Shown here: in pieces, positions 33,421-41,862 of the stretch
How the letters are laid out: each line of letters opens with the position of its first letter
Position numbering within the stretch: position 1 is the stretch's first letter
Origin: CAZEQJ01 sp964514385
GTDB taxonomy: Bacteria; Bacteroidota; Bacteroidia; Cytophagales; Cyclobacteriaceae
DNA: 48,617 bases
NCBI GenBank assembly: GCA_964514385.1
Contig: CAZEQJ010000025.1
Location: 1 to 48,617, forward strand
Direction: 5' to 3'
Program-made: the position numbers and the translations under genes
Notes under the pieces: generated by a model
The model's input: the letters and a program-made list of their open reading frames with translations, nothing else
Database searches by the model: none
What the model was told of the DNA's origin: nothing

Positions 33421-34934
33421 TGGGAAAACCTACTGGATTTAAAGAATATAACAGAGAACTACCCTCCACCCGTCCGGTGAAGGACAGGTTGAATGATTTT
33501 AAAGAGCTTTATGAGCCTCATCCTGAACAAAAAACAAGGGAACAGGCAGCCCGCTGTATGGACTGTGGTGTTCCATTTTGCCATACAGGCTGTCCATTAG
33601 GAAACATTATTCCGGATTTCAATGACGCCGTATATCAGGAAGACTGGGAAAGCGCCTACAAGATCCTTACTTCGACCAATAATTTCCCTGAATTTACAGG
33701 CAGGATATGTCCCGCGCCATGCGAGTCCTCCTGTGTGTTGGGTATCAATAAGCCTCCGGTATCGATTGAGCATATCGAAAAGAGCATCATTGAGACGGCC
33801 TTTGAAAAAGGATATGTAGTGGCCCGGCCACCAAAACGGCGGACGGATAAAACGATCGCCATTATCGGATCAGGGCCTGCCGGCCTTGCTGCAGCATCAC
33901 AACTCAATCAGGCCGGACATAATGTAACCGTTTTTGAACGGGATGATAAAATCGGAGGGCTATTGCGGTATGGTATACCTGACTTCAAAATGGAAAAATG
34001 GGTCGTCGACAGGCGCATTGATATCATGCGGGAAGAGGGCATTATATTCCGTACCAACGTTCATGCAGGCGTGGATATTTCCGGAGAGGAATTACAAAAA
34101 GAGTTCGACGCCATCATGCTTTGCGGAGGTGCTACTGTACCCCGGGATCTCCCAGTAGTAGGCCGTGAGCTGAACGGTGTTCATTTTGCGATGGATTTTC
34201 TATGGCGTCAGAATAAAGAAGTGAGCGATGGCGAAGTTAAAGCAGAAGACATAACACAGGGACGTCCGGATTTTCAAAAACACAGGGAAACCGCCATATC
34301 AGCTAAAAATAAACACGTAGTAGTTATCGGTGGAGGTGATACAGGTTCTGATTGTATTGGTACATCCAATCGTCAGGGAGCCAAATCTGTACGACAGATC
34401 GAACTGCTCGAAAAACCACCACTGGACCGTTCTCCGGAAAACCCTTGGCCGGAGTGGCCTAAAATTCTCCGTACCTCCAGCTCTCATGAAGAGGGTGTAG
34501 AAAGATTTTGGGCTATTCAGACGAAAGCTTTCGTTGGAAATGAAAAGGGAGACCTCACCGGAATCCAGGTAGTAGAAATAGAGTGGGAAAAGCCAGAGCC
34601 CGGAAAGCGGCCCATATTTAAGGAGGTAATAGGTAGCGAGGAAATCTGGCCTTGTGATCTGGCATTACTGGCCATTGGCTTTACGGGACCGGAAAAAAAC
34701 GGAATTATCGGTCAGCTTGGCCTTGAAATTACAGACCATGGGCTGCCCAAAACAAAACGATACCAAAGCAGTATTGAAAATGTATTCATTGCAGGCGACA
34801 TGCGAAGAGGCCAATCTCTGGTCGTATGGGCCATTTCGGAAGGGCGTGAAGCTGCGCGTGCCATGGACAAATATCTAATGGGCACCTCCTCCCTGCCTGC
34901 AAAAGATGAGTCCATGTATCAGGTCAATGCTTAA
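33420..34934 (+). CDS. gltD: Glutamate synthase, small subunit
   Basis: GltD passes electrons from NAD(P)H through FAD and 4Fe-4S clusters to GltB. The 504-residue protein has the N-terminal cluster cysteines CMDCGVPFCHTGCPLG and GRICPAPCESSCVLG, the FAD site IGSGPAGLAAASQL, and the pyridine nucleotide site VVIGGGDTGSDC. The C-terminal IENVFIAGDMRRGQSLVVWAI (quoted in part: FIAGDMRRGQSLVVWAI) is the usual FAD-closing motif. Translation is coupled to gltB by the 1-nt overlap. The last 4 nt overlap the convergent TonB-dependent receptor gene. Confidence 0.98.
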   Translation: MGKPTGFKEYNRELPSTRPVKDRLNDFKELYEPHPEQKTREQAARCMDCGVPFCHTGCPLGNIIPDFNDAVYQEDWESAYKILTSTNNFPEFTGRICPAPCESSCVLGINKPPVSIEHIEKSIIETAFEKGYVVARPPKRRTDKTIAIIGSGPAGLAAASQLNQAGHNVTVFERDDKIGGLLRYGIPDFKMEKWVVDRRIDIMREEGIIFRTNVHAGVDISGEELQKEFDAIMLCGGATVPRDLPVVGRELNGVHFAMDFLWRQNKEVSDGEVKAEDITQGRPDFQKHRETAISAKNKHVVVIGGGDTGSDCIGTSNRQGAKSVRQIELLEKPPLDRSPENPWPEWPKILRTSSSHEEGVERFWAIQTKAFVGNEKGDLTGIQVVEIEWEKPEPGKRPIFKEVIGSEEIWPCDLALLAIGFTGPEKNGIIGQLGLEITDHGLPKTKRYQSSIENVFIAGDMRRGQSLVVWAISEGREAARAMDKYLMGTSSLPAKDESMYQVNA

Positions 34935-36979
34935 AAATTTAAGCTAACACCGGCGTAAATATTTCGGGGTTCTGCCGGCTGAAAAAAGCGGTTGCCCGGC
35001 GCATTCAGGTCGTAGCCAAAACTATAAGACCGATTCAGTAAATTGTTTATCCCTACATATGGCTGTAGTTTGAGTTCACCGGCTGATATTGGAACTGATA
35101 TTTTCAGGCTAACGTCATTGACGGGTATGCTGTATTCTGTATTAGCATCGTCCAGCGGAGCGCGTGAATAATATAACCACGATAATCTGACATTTACTAC
35201 ATTCTGCTTATCGACAGAAAGCTGGCTGAAGTTATAAAACGGCGATACGCCAGTTACATCATTGCCATCGTATACTGTATTTCCGCTTTCATAAGATAAA
35301 AAAGTAAAATCATACCACCAGTTGGACTGCTGCCACTCCATTTTCCATCTGTCATTGCGGAAGATTTCATAGATAAGCATCGTTTCTACGCCCAGATTTT
35401 CCTGCTCGCCGGTATTTCGGAATAGTTCTCTGTCATTATTTTCATAGGAGGTGATCCCGTTATTCAGGCGATAGCGAAATGCCGTTAACTGTACTGTCAG
35501 GCGGTCAGTAAAATACCGCACACCCATTTCCAGGTTATTTCCACGCTCTTCTTCCAGTTCGCGGTTGATGGCGCCGTCATTGGTACGAACTTCCGCGATG
35601 GTAGGTGCTGAAAAGCCATTGGCATAGGATCCGTAAATATGAATATTGGCCATGGGCGTATAGCGAAAACCGAATCTGGGATTGACAATACCCGTAAATC
35701 TAAAATTTTCACGGCCGGTATCATCCGAGATATTGTTGACCAGCCGGTTATTGAAATACCGGATATCGGATGAGCTGATCCCGGCCGATATGCGTAATTG
35801 CTGGCTGATATCCCAAAATCCATTGGCAAACATCATCCCGGTCCATCCCCGTATATCATCACTGAAATTAAGCGTGTCCGGCTGACCCATGTTATTGCCA
35901 AAATTTTGCTCGATCAATTGGCCGAACTGCGCCTCAATACCGGTTTCTACCTGAATTCCATCCAGCTTGATTGCAAAAAATGACCTGGTTCCTGCCTCAG
36001 CATACGAACGCTTTTTATAATCCAGATTAAAGGGGTTCTCATTAATAGTGCTGCGGTGATAGAGGGAAGAACTAAAGTTGACACGCTCTGAAACATTGTA
36101 GGTGAATCGACCTGAAAAATCGAGAAACTGGGTGTTGATTGAGGCATCAGATGCTACGCTACCTAAGGCAAATGCATTACCCTGTCGCGCCTGTGTCGGG
36201 TCCTGACGAAACTGATCTGCTGTAAGGCCTCCGGGTAGTTCATAATCCAGATGCGCTGCAAATGCGCGGATACCCAATGTTGCTTTGTCACTGGTAAATT
36301 CACTGTTGTGCAATACATTGAACCTTTGAATGGCAGAATGGTCCCGAACACCCTCTTTTTGGTAATAACTGGCTGCTGTTTGGTGTTTCCAGCTATCTTG
36401 TATCGCCTGATGTTCAACTAAATAACGCATTCGCCCAAAGCTACCTGCTTCTGCCAGGGCTGATGTTCCGGACACAAAACTCCGGGTATTCAGTTGTACT
36501 ACCCCGCCAAGGCCGCCGCCAAAGGCACTGGAAGAAGGTCCTTTTATTACCTCTACACCTTTCCATAGGGAAGGATCGATAAGGTTAAGGGCTGTTACCC
36601 CAAATGGATCAGTAAAGGGTGTGCCATCCCAGTACACCTTTACATTGCGTACACCAAAAGGTGAACGTAGCGTGCTGCCGCGAATGGAAATACGGTAACT
36701 CCCATTGGCCCTCTCTTCGAAAACTACCCCTGGCTGCTGACCTGATAGACGTGGCAGACTTGTCACATCAACAGACTGCAGTTGCTTCTCGTCAAGCACC
36801 AGGACAGAAGAAGTAAAATCCCTCAGGTTTGTTTTGCCTGTATAGCCCGTCACTACAACTTCTTTGAGATCGCTGACATAGGCCACACTATCCTGTGCGG
36901 TAGCTACCACAGATATTATGGATAATTGCAGGATAAATATACTTTTGATTATCTTGTGTGTAAATGTAATTTCGGGCAT
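34931..36979 (-). CDS. TonB-dependent outer-membrane receptor
   Basis: The 682-residue protein has a signal peptide (SIFILQLSIISVVATAQ), a plug domain with the TonB-proximal DLKEVVVTGYTG, the plug motifs IRGSTLRSPFGVR and GVEVIKGPSSSAFGGGLGG, and a C-terminal 22-strand barrel ending in YAGVSLNF with a terminal Phe. It has no N-terminal carboxypeptidase-regulatory domain and no SusD partner, so it is of the plain receptor type used for metal chelates, vitamin or small ligand uptake; the ligand cannot be inferred. Its start codon is only 14 nt from the divergent ParA-like start. Confidence 0.93.
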   Translation of the reverse strand: MPEITFTHKIIKSIFILQLSIISVVATAQDSVAYVSDLKEVVVTGYTGKTNLRDFTSSVLVLDEKQLQSVDVTSLPRLSGQQPGVVFEERANGSYRISIRGSTLRSPFGVRNVKVYWDGTPFTDPFGVTALNLIDPSLWKGVEVIKGPSSSAFGGGLGGVVQLNTRSFVSGTSALAEAGSFGRMRYLVEHQAIQDSWKHQTAASYYQKEGVRDHSAIQRFNVLHNSEFTSDKATLGIRAFAAHLDYELPGGLTADQFRQDPTQARQGNAFALGSVASDASINTQFLDFSGRFTYNVSERVNFSSSLYHRSTINENPFNLDYKKRSYAEAGTRSFFAIKLDGIQVETGIEAQFGQLIEQNFGNNMGQPDTLNFSDDIRGWTGMMFANGFWDISQQLRISAGISSSDIRYFNNRLVNNISDDTGRENFRFTGIVNPRFGFRYTPMANIHIYGSYANGFSAPTIAEVRTNDGAINRELEEERGNNLEMGVRYFTDRLTVQLTAFRYRLNNGITSYENNDRELFRNTGEQENLGVETMLIYEIFRNDRWKMEWQQSNWWYDFTFLSYESGNTVYDGNDVTGVSPFYNFSQLSVDKQNVVNVRLSWLYYSRAPLDDANTEYSIPVNDVSLKISVPISAGELKLQPYVGINNLLNRSYSFGYDLNAPGNRFFQPAEPRNIYAGVSLNF

Positions 36980-36993
36980 CAGCTTTTTTGAAT

Positions 36994-37611
36994 ATGCGCA
37001 AGATCATTTCATTCATCAGCAGAAAGGGAGGAACAGGGAAAACAACTAATGCGATCCAGCTGGCCACCGCTCTGCATCATCTGGGCCATTCACTATGCCT
37101 GATAGAAACGGACACCAATTACACATTAACTACCTTACGTAACATAGAGTTACAGAAATCTCCCGGAGAAAATGTATTTCCAATCCTCACCGCTGAAGAT
37201 CATACTGTTCTGGAACTCATGGATGCCGATGAACTGAACGATCTTGATTATGTAATAATTGACAGCGCAGGCAAAACCACTACAGAGGACATTAAGATAC
37301 TGGCAACAAAAAGTGACCTGATCGTCATACCCAGTAGTCTCACTCAAAATGATTTGATTGTAGCCTACCAGACAGTAGAAGACCTTTTGCCGGCCAAAGA
37401 GCTTAACCCATCGCTTGAAGTGATCGTATTGCCCAACCGTATACATGCCAGCACCAGGATAGAAACAGTACATTCGGCCATGGCCTCATTGCGGACCGAA
37501 ATTCTGCACAGGTTCGTACCTCAAAAATCGAGTTATGCGCAGTATTCTACCATCACCCAAAGCACATTCTATTTACCCATAGCAAATGAAATTATAGGAC
37601 ATATAAAATAA
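36994..37611 (+). CDS. ParA/MinD-family ATPase
   Basis: The 205-residue protein is a compact ParA-like ATPase. The deviant Walker A motif RKGGTGKTT (with the signature first Lys) opens the protein, followed by LIETDTN, Walker B-like YVIIDSAG and NRIHASTRI. ParA proteins bind DNA or membrane as ATP dimers and position plasmids, chromosome origins or large protein complexes with the help of a partner that stimulates hydrolysis. Here no parB or parS-like site is present; instead two small genes follow at 1-nt overlap and 6-nt spacing. ATG 36994 is used rather than the TTG at 36988. It is most like orphan ParA/McdA-type positioning ATPases. Confidence 0.85.
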   Translation: MRKIISFISRKGGTGKTTNAIQLATALHHLGHSLCLIETDTNYTLTTLRNIELQKSPGENVFPILTAEDHTVLELMDADELNDLDYVIIDSAGKTTTEDIKILATKSDLIVIPSSLTQNDLIVAYQTVEDLLPAKELNPSLEVIVLPNRIHASTRIETVHSAMASLRTEILHRFVPQKSSYAQYSTITQSTFYLPIANEIIGHIK

Positions 37612-37901
37612 TGGCGAAAAAAAATACACTTAAAGATTTAACGGATTACCTGAGCAAAAAGCCTCATTCCTTTGACCATGATAAAGGTGCCAGTAATCCG
37701 AAACTGTCACTTCAGGACCATACGGATGCCCTGGATGCTATAAAATCCTATTGCGAAAACGCCGGTATGGAACCAGCGCTGTTTATGACAGAAATGTTTA
37801 TTCAGTTGCTTGAGCAGAAAGAATCATTATCCATCTCCGAGCAAATGATTTATAATCAGTTACTTTACATAAAACTTTTAGACCCCTCACTTAAAACCTG
37901 A
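37611..37901 (+). CDS. Small helical protein of the ParA operon, unknown function
   Basis: The 96-residue protein starts with a basic stretch (MAKKNTLKDLTDYLSKKPHSF), has a flexible Lys/Asp/Gly/Ser segment, then two or three helices (DALDAIKSYCENAGMEPALFMTEMFIQLLEQ, cited in part). The start codon overlaps the ParA-like stop by 1 nt (TAATG), so the two are translationally coupled. The basic N-terminus followed by a helical body is a layout seen in ParA partner proteins, whose N-terminal Lys/Arg triggers ATPase, but no sequence family is recognised. A role as the cargo adaptor or ATPase activator is an inference from position. Confidence 0.65.
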   Translation: MAKKNTLKDLTDYLSKKPHSFDHDKGASNPKLSLQDHTDALDAIKSYCENAGMEPALFMTEMFIQLLEQKESLSISEQMIYNQLLYIKLLDPSLKT

Positions 37902-37907
37902 TAAGCT

Positions 37908-38141
37908 ATGATTACCACATCGTATAATCCTTCAAAAATAGAACAGGACCTCGCTGCAGCATTGCCTAAAATTCTGGATCAGCTAAATGGTCAGTTAAAA
38001 GATTTTTCTATTGATAAAATGGAAGAAATAGGTTCGCGTGATAATCCACATATGAAGCTAGACATTACCGATAATGACGGAGACAAGCATGAAGTCATTA
38101 TTAAAATAATACAGCGTCCGGATGAGCGGATAAATGAATAA
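37908..38141 (+). CDS. Third small protein of the ParA operon, unknown function
   Basis: The 77-residue acidic protein has an N-terminal helix (SKIEQDLAAALPKILDQLNGQLKD) and a C-terminal beta-rich half with two strands (HMKLDITDNDGDKHEVIIKIIQR). No signal, membrane helix or known motif is seen. It follows the previous gene after 6 nt and precedes a hairpin, so it is the last gene of the operon. The function is unknown; the partner genes suggest a role linked to the ParA-like ATPase. Confidence 0.62.
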   Translation: MITTSYNPSKIEQDLAAALPKILDQLNGQLKDFSIDKMEEIGSRDNPHMKLDITDNDGDKHEVIIKIIQRPDERINE

Positions 38142-38171
38142 AAAAACCGTCGAGGAGAGGATCCCCGACGG
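38141..38171 (-). terminator. Hairpin after the ParA operon, T-run on the minus strand
   Basis: Stem CCGTCG / CGACGG with inner GG/CC pairs at 38147-38171 has a run of A before it and none of T after it on the plus strand. As a terminator it is oriented for the minus strand, where no gene precedes it. It may still end the ParA operon transcript. Confidence 0.45.
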
Positions 38172-38203
38172 CTAAACAACCAACCACTAACACTACTAAA
38201 TTA

Positions 38204-38258
38204 ATAACATGACATGTTATAGATTGTTATAAAAAATTGAAAAAAAGTTTAACAATCT
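38204..38258. promoter_or_regulatory. Two dyads upstream of polA
   Basis: ATAACATG-A-CATGTTAT (38204-38220) is a perfect 17-nt palindrome. Immediately next, AGATTGTTA (38221-38229) and TAACAATCT (38250-38258) form a second perfect inverted repeat with a 20-nt A-rich spacer. They lie 42-96 nt before the polA ATG and look like operator sites. Confidence 0.5.
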
Positions 38259-38299
38259 GATTAAACTCATCCTTTTCAGACCAGATTCTTACAATATTC

Positions 38300-41062
38300 A
38301 TGGAATACTCCAACAAATTGTTCCTTCTCGATGCGATGGCCCTGATCTATCGCTCTCATTTTGCCTTATCAAAAAACCCAAGATTTAACAGCAAAGGCAT
38401 GAATACCAGCGCAATTCTGGGTTTTACCAATTCGCTGCTGGAAATCATCACGAAAGAAAACCCGGCATACCTGGCCGTAGCTTTCGATACCTCTGCGCCT
38501 ACTTTCCGGCATGAAGCGTTCGAAGAGTATAAAGCGACCCGTCAGGAACAACCGGAAGACATCCGTATAGCGATTCCCATAATCAAGGAAATGCTGGATG
38601 CATTCAATATACCCAGACTGGAACTGGATGGTTACGAAGCTGATGATATCATCGGGACTATTGCTGCCCAAATGTCGGATGATGTAGAAGTATATATGAT
38701 GACACCAGACAAAGACTATGGTCAGCTGGTCAAGCCTCATGTTTTTCTTTATCGCCCTTCCTATATGGGATCGGGAGCAGAAATCCTGGGCGTAGATGAG
38801 GTTTGTGCCAAATTTGATATCGATACTCCCGATCAGGTACGGGATATACTGGGTCTTCAGGGTGATAGCGTAGATAATATACCCGGTATACCCGGTATTG
38901 GAGCTAAAACCGCTGCAAAGCTGATCCGACAATTTGGGTCGGTTGAAGAGTTAGTAAAAAACAGCGGACAATTAAAGGGGAAACTAAAGGAGAATATTGA
39001 GAATTTCGGTGAGCAAGGTCTGATGTCCAAAGAACTGGCCACGATAAAAACTGATGTCCCGGTGGATTTCGACCTGGAAAAATTAAAACGTCAGGAGCCC
39101 AACCGCGAACCATTGCTACAACTATTTGAAGAACTTGAATTCCGTACCATTGCCAACCGCGTGTTCAATGAAGGAAACCAGATCATGCCCCAAAACAGCC
39201 AGCTGGGTATGTTCGACACTCCGGTAGATGAAGTGGCACAAAGCAAATACAAAACTATCGACGATGCCGAACATACCTATCACTGCGTACAGGATGACGA
39301 GGCGTTGAATAAGTTGATTGATTCACTGCAAAAGGCAAAGGAAATATGCTTCGATACGGAGACCACCAGCCTGGAACCTCATGAAGCTCAACTTGTTGGC
39401 ATCTCGTTTAGTATAGAAAAAGGCGTAGCCTACTATGTGCCTTTTCCTGAAAAGGAAAAGGAAACACAGCAGCTGATCAAAAAGCTACAGCCCGTTTTCA
39501 GTAAAAATGACACGTTATTCATCGGTCAGAACCTGAAATATGATGTACAGGTGCTTCGCAATTATAACGTACATATCGATGGTCCGCTTTTTGACACTAT
39601 GCTGGCCCACTATCTTATAGAACCTGAGAGCAGGCATTCGATGGATCTGCTGGCTGAAAATTATCTCGGATATACACCTGTTTCCATTGAGTCGCTTATC
39701 GGTAAAAAAGGCGCAAAACAGCTTAATATGCGTAATATTGATATCGAAAAAGTAAGCGACTACGCATGTGAAGATGCCGATATCACACTTCAGCTCAAAT
39801 ATATCCTTGACGACAAACTGAAAGAGCAAAAACTGGATTCCCTTTTTTATGATGTTGAAATTCCGATGCTGCGTGTGCTGGCAGACATGGAGTATACCGG
39901 CGTGACTATTTCGAAAGAAACGCTCGCGGCCATGTCTGACGAACTAGCCGAACTGAGCCGTGAGGCAGAAAAACAGATATATGAGCTGGCAGGTGAAGAA
40001 TTCAATATTGCATCACCAAAGCAGCTGGGCGAAATCCTGTTTGGTAAGCTCCAGTTGGTGGACAAACCGAAGAAAACCAAATCTGGGCAATATGCTACCG
40101 GTGAAGATATACTCTCCAAACTGGCCCATGAACATGAGATTGCCTCCCGTATACTGGAGTTCAGAGAATATCAAAAGCTCAAAAGCACATACGTCGACGC
40201 TCTGCCCAAAATGATATCTTCGGTGGACAGCCGGGTACATACCGAATACCGGCAAACAGTAGCGGTAACCGGCAGACTGAGTTCCAATAAACCAAATCTT
40301 CAAAACATACCAATACGCACAGAAAAGGGTCGGGAGATCCGGAAGGCCTTTGTTGCCAGTAGTCCGGATCATTTGATTATGGCAGCAGACTACAGTCAGA
40401 TCGAATTACGTATTATGGCTGCGCTTTCCGGAGACAAAAGCATGATTGCAGCTTTTCGGGAAGGCCGGGATATCCATGCAACCACCGCCTCCAAGGTATT
40501 TCAGGTAGCCCTGGAAGAAGTAGAAAGCGACATGCGACGTAAAGCCAAAGAGGTGAATTTTGGTATTATCTATGGGATATCTGCATTTGGTTTAAGTCAG
40601 AATCTGAATATTCCTCGTGGTGAAGCCGCTGACATCATCGAATCCTATTTTAAGGAATTCCCGGAGGTAAAGGCATATATGGACCACCTGGTACATCTTG
40701 CGCGTGAGCAAGGCTATGTGGAAACGATACTTGGAAGAAGACGACATCTCGGAGACATCAATTCACGTAATGCCACCTTGCGCGGATACGCCGAACGCAA
40801 CGCTATCAATACTCCCATACAGGGTAGCGCTGCGGATATGATTAAGGTAGCGATGGTCCGGATTTTTGAGAAAATGGAAAAAGAAAAATTTGCTTCCAAA
40901 ATGGTCATGCAGGTGCATGATGAACTGGTCTTCGATGTTCTGAATGAAGAAAAGGAAGCGCTTGAAAATTTGGTGGTGGAAACAATGAAAAACGCAATAG
41001 AACTGGAGGTGCCAATGGAAGTTGGCATAGGATTTGGTAGTAATTGGCTAGATGCTCATTGA
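38300..41062 (+). CDS. polA: DNA polymerase I
   Basis: This 920-residue enzyme fills gaps and removes RNA primers. It has three domains: 5'-3' nuclease (1-290, LLDAMALIYRSHFA, EADDIIGT, GVDEVCAKF region), 3'-5' exonuclease (about 330-540) with the intact proofreading motif FDTETTS near residue 351, and the polymerase domain with motif A ADYSQIELR (about 696), the O helix with RRKAKEVNFGIIYG and motif C MQVHDELVF (870-878). No catalytic residue is missing, so proofreading should be active. A small peptide gene follows after 33 nt. Confidence 0.98.
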   Translation: MEYSNKLFLLDAMALIYRSHFALSKNPRFNSKGMNTSAILGFTNSLLEIITKENPAYLAVAFDTSAPTFRHEAFEEYKATRQEQPEDIRIAIPIIKEMLDAFNIPRLELDGYEADDIIGTIAAQMSDDVEVYMMTPDKDYGQLVKPHVFLYRPSYMGSGAEILGVDEVCAKFDIDTPDQVRDILGLQGDSVDNIPGIPGIGAKTAAKLIRQFGSVEELVKNSGQLKGKLKENIENFGEQGLMSKELATIKTDVPVDFDLEKLKRQEPNREPLLQLFEELEFRTIANRVFNEGNQIMPQNSQLGMFDTPVDEVAQSKYKTIDDAEHTYHCVQDDEALNKLIDSLQKAKEICFDTETTSLEPHEAQLVGISFSIEKGVAYYVPFPEKEKETQQLIKKLQPVFSKNDTLFIGQNLKYDVQVLRNYNVHIDGPLFDTMLAHYLIEPESRHSMDLLAENYLGYTPVSIESLIGKKGAKQLNMRNIDIEKVSDYACEDADITLQLKYILDDKLKEQKLDSLFYDVEIPMLRVLADMEYTGVTISKETLAAMSDELAELSREAEKQIYELAGEEFNIASPKQLGEILFGKLQLVDKPKKTKSGQYATGEDILSKLAHEHEIASRILEFREYQKLKSTYVDALPKMISSVDSRVHTEYRQTVAVTGRLSSNKPNLQNIPIRTEKGREIRKAFVASSPDHLIMAADYSQIELRIMAALSGDKSMIAAFREGRDIHATTASKVFQVALEEVESDMRRKAKEVNFGIIYGISAFGLSQNLNIPRGEAADIIESYFKEFPEVKAYMDHLVHLAREQGYVETILGRRRHLGDINSRNATLRGYAERNAINTPIQGSAADMIKVAMVRIFEKMEKEKFASKMVMQVHDELVFDVLNEEKEALENLVVETMKNAIELEVPMEVGIGFGSNWLDAH

Positions 41063-41095
41063 TCTGTATATTTACCACATAAAACGATCACGAAC

Positions 41096-41206
41096 ATGGC
41101 AAAAAATCAGAATCCGATAATTCGGCTATTGAAAGACTCGTACTACAGAACATCCCTTTTACTCATTGGTATTTTAGTTTCATTGTATATCATAATTACC
41201 ATATAG
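41096..41206 (+). CDS. 36-residue single-span membrane peptide
   Basis: An ATG at 41096 opens a 36-codon frame ending in TAG. The predicted peptide has a polar, basic N-terminus (MAKNQNPIIRLLKDSYYRTS) and one strongly hydrophobic segment (LLLIGILVSLYIIITI) that reaches the C-terminus, so it would be a tail-anchored-like inner-membrane peptide with its basic end in the cytoplasm. It lies in the 194-nt gap between polA and the HupE-like gene. Such small frames can be chance, but the clean layout of basic head and membrane tail, spacing and matched strand argue for a real gene. The function is unknown. Confidence 0.5.
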   Translation: MAKNQNPIIRLLKDSYYRTSLLLIGILVSLYIIITI

Positions 41207-41256
41207 TTTGTAAAAATCTGGATTTGGAATAAACTTGCCGGTCAAAAATACCGGTA

Positions 41257-41832
41257 ATGGATTTTCTGGTTTCCTTGAGATTGGGCATGCAGCATTTTCT
41301 GCATATTGACAGCGTGGAGCATATCAACTTTGTCGTTGCGCTTTGTGCTATCTTCCTGATGAAAGACTGGCGCAAGGTTTTGATTCTTGCAGGGGCGTTT
41401 GCCCTGGGTCATTCCATCACGTTATGGGTTGCAAGCTTTGAGGTGCTGCATTTTAAAGATAAACTCATCAATTTTCTGATTCCGGTCTCTGTAATCGTTA
41501 CAGCCTTCATCAATCTGTTTAAACAGCCCTATTCTGTGGTGCATAACAACCTACAGACCAACTATTTTATGGCTTTCTTTTTTGGAATGGTGCATGGGGT
41601 ATCACTGAGCAATTACCTTGTATCGAGCGTCATGGAGCCCGGCGTTTTGCAGATTGCAGGATACAATGCAGGACTTGAGATCGGGCAGCTTGTAATTATT
41701 GGCATTTATCTGCTTGCCACGTTTCTTTTTGTCAACCTGTTTGGTGTCACAAGACGTGACTGGAACCTGATTATCTCCGCAGCTTTAATCGGTATCAACT
41801 ATATGATCATGCTGGAAAATAAAATCTGGTAA
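41257..41832 (+). CDS. HupE/UreJ-like integral membrane protein
   Basis: The 191-residue protein has about six hydrophobic spans and the HupE/UreJ signature: GMQHFLHIDSVEHINFVVAL, with Gly-x-x-His and the Asp-x-x-x-His element of the first span, and GAFALGHSITLWVA with the GHS motif. HupE and UreJ are candidate nickel permeases for hydrogenase or urease loading, but these stand-alone Bacteroidota members have no such enzyme nearby and no tested substrate. Metal transport is a family-based inference. It lies 50 nt after the 36-residue peptide gene. Confidence 0.8.
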   Translation: MDFLVSLRLGMQHFLHIDSVEHINFVVALCAIFLMKDWRKVLILAGAFALGHSITLWVASFEVLHFKDKLINFLIPVSVIVTAFINLFKQPYSVVHNNLQTNYFMAFFFGMVHGVSLSNYLVSSVMEPGVLQIAGYNAGLEIGQLVIIGIYLLATFLFVNLFGVTRRDWNLIISAALIGINYMIMLENKIW

Positions 41833-41862
41833 ACGGATTATGATGAACTGACATTTTCTATA

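Noticed and set aside
39347..39370. Loss of proofreading in PolA
   Set aside because: The first exonuclease motif Asp-x-Glu (FDTETTS) and the later Tyr/Asp region are intact.
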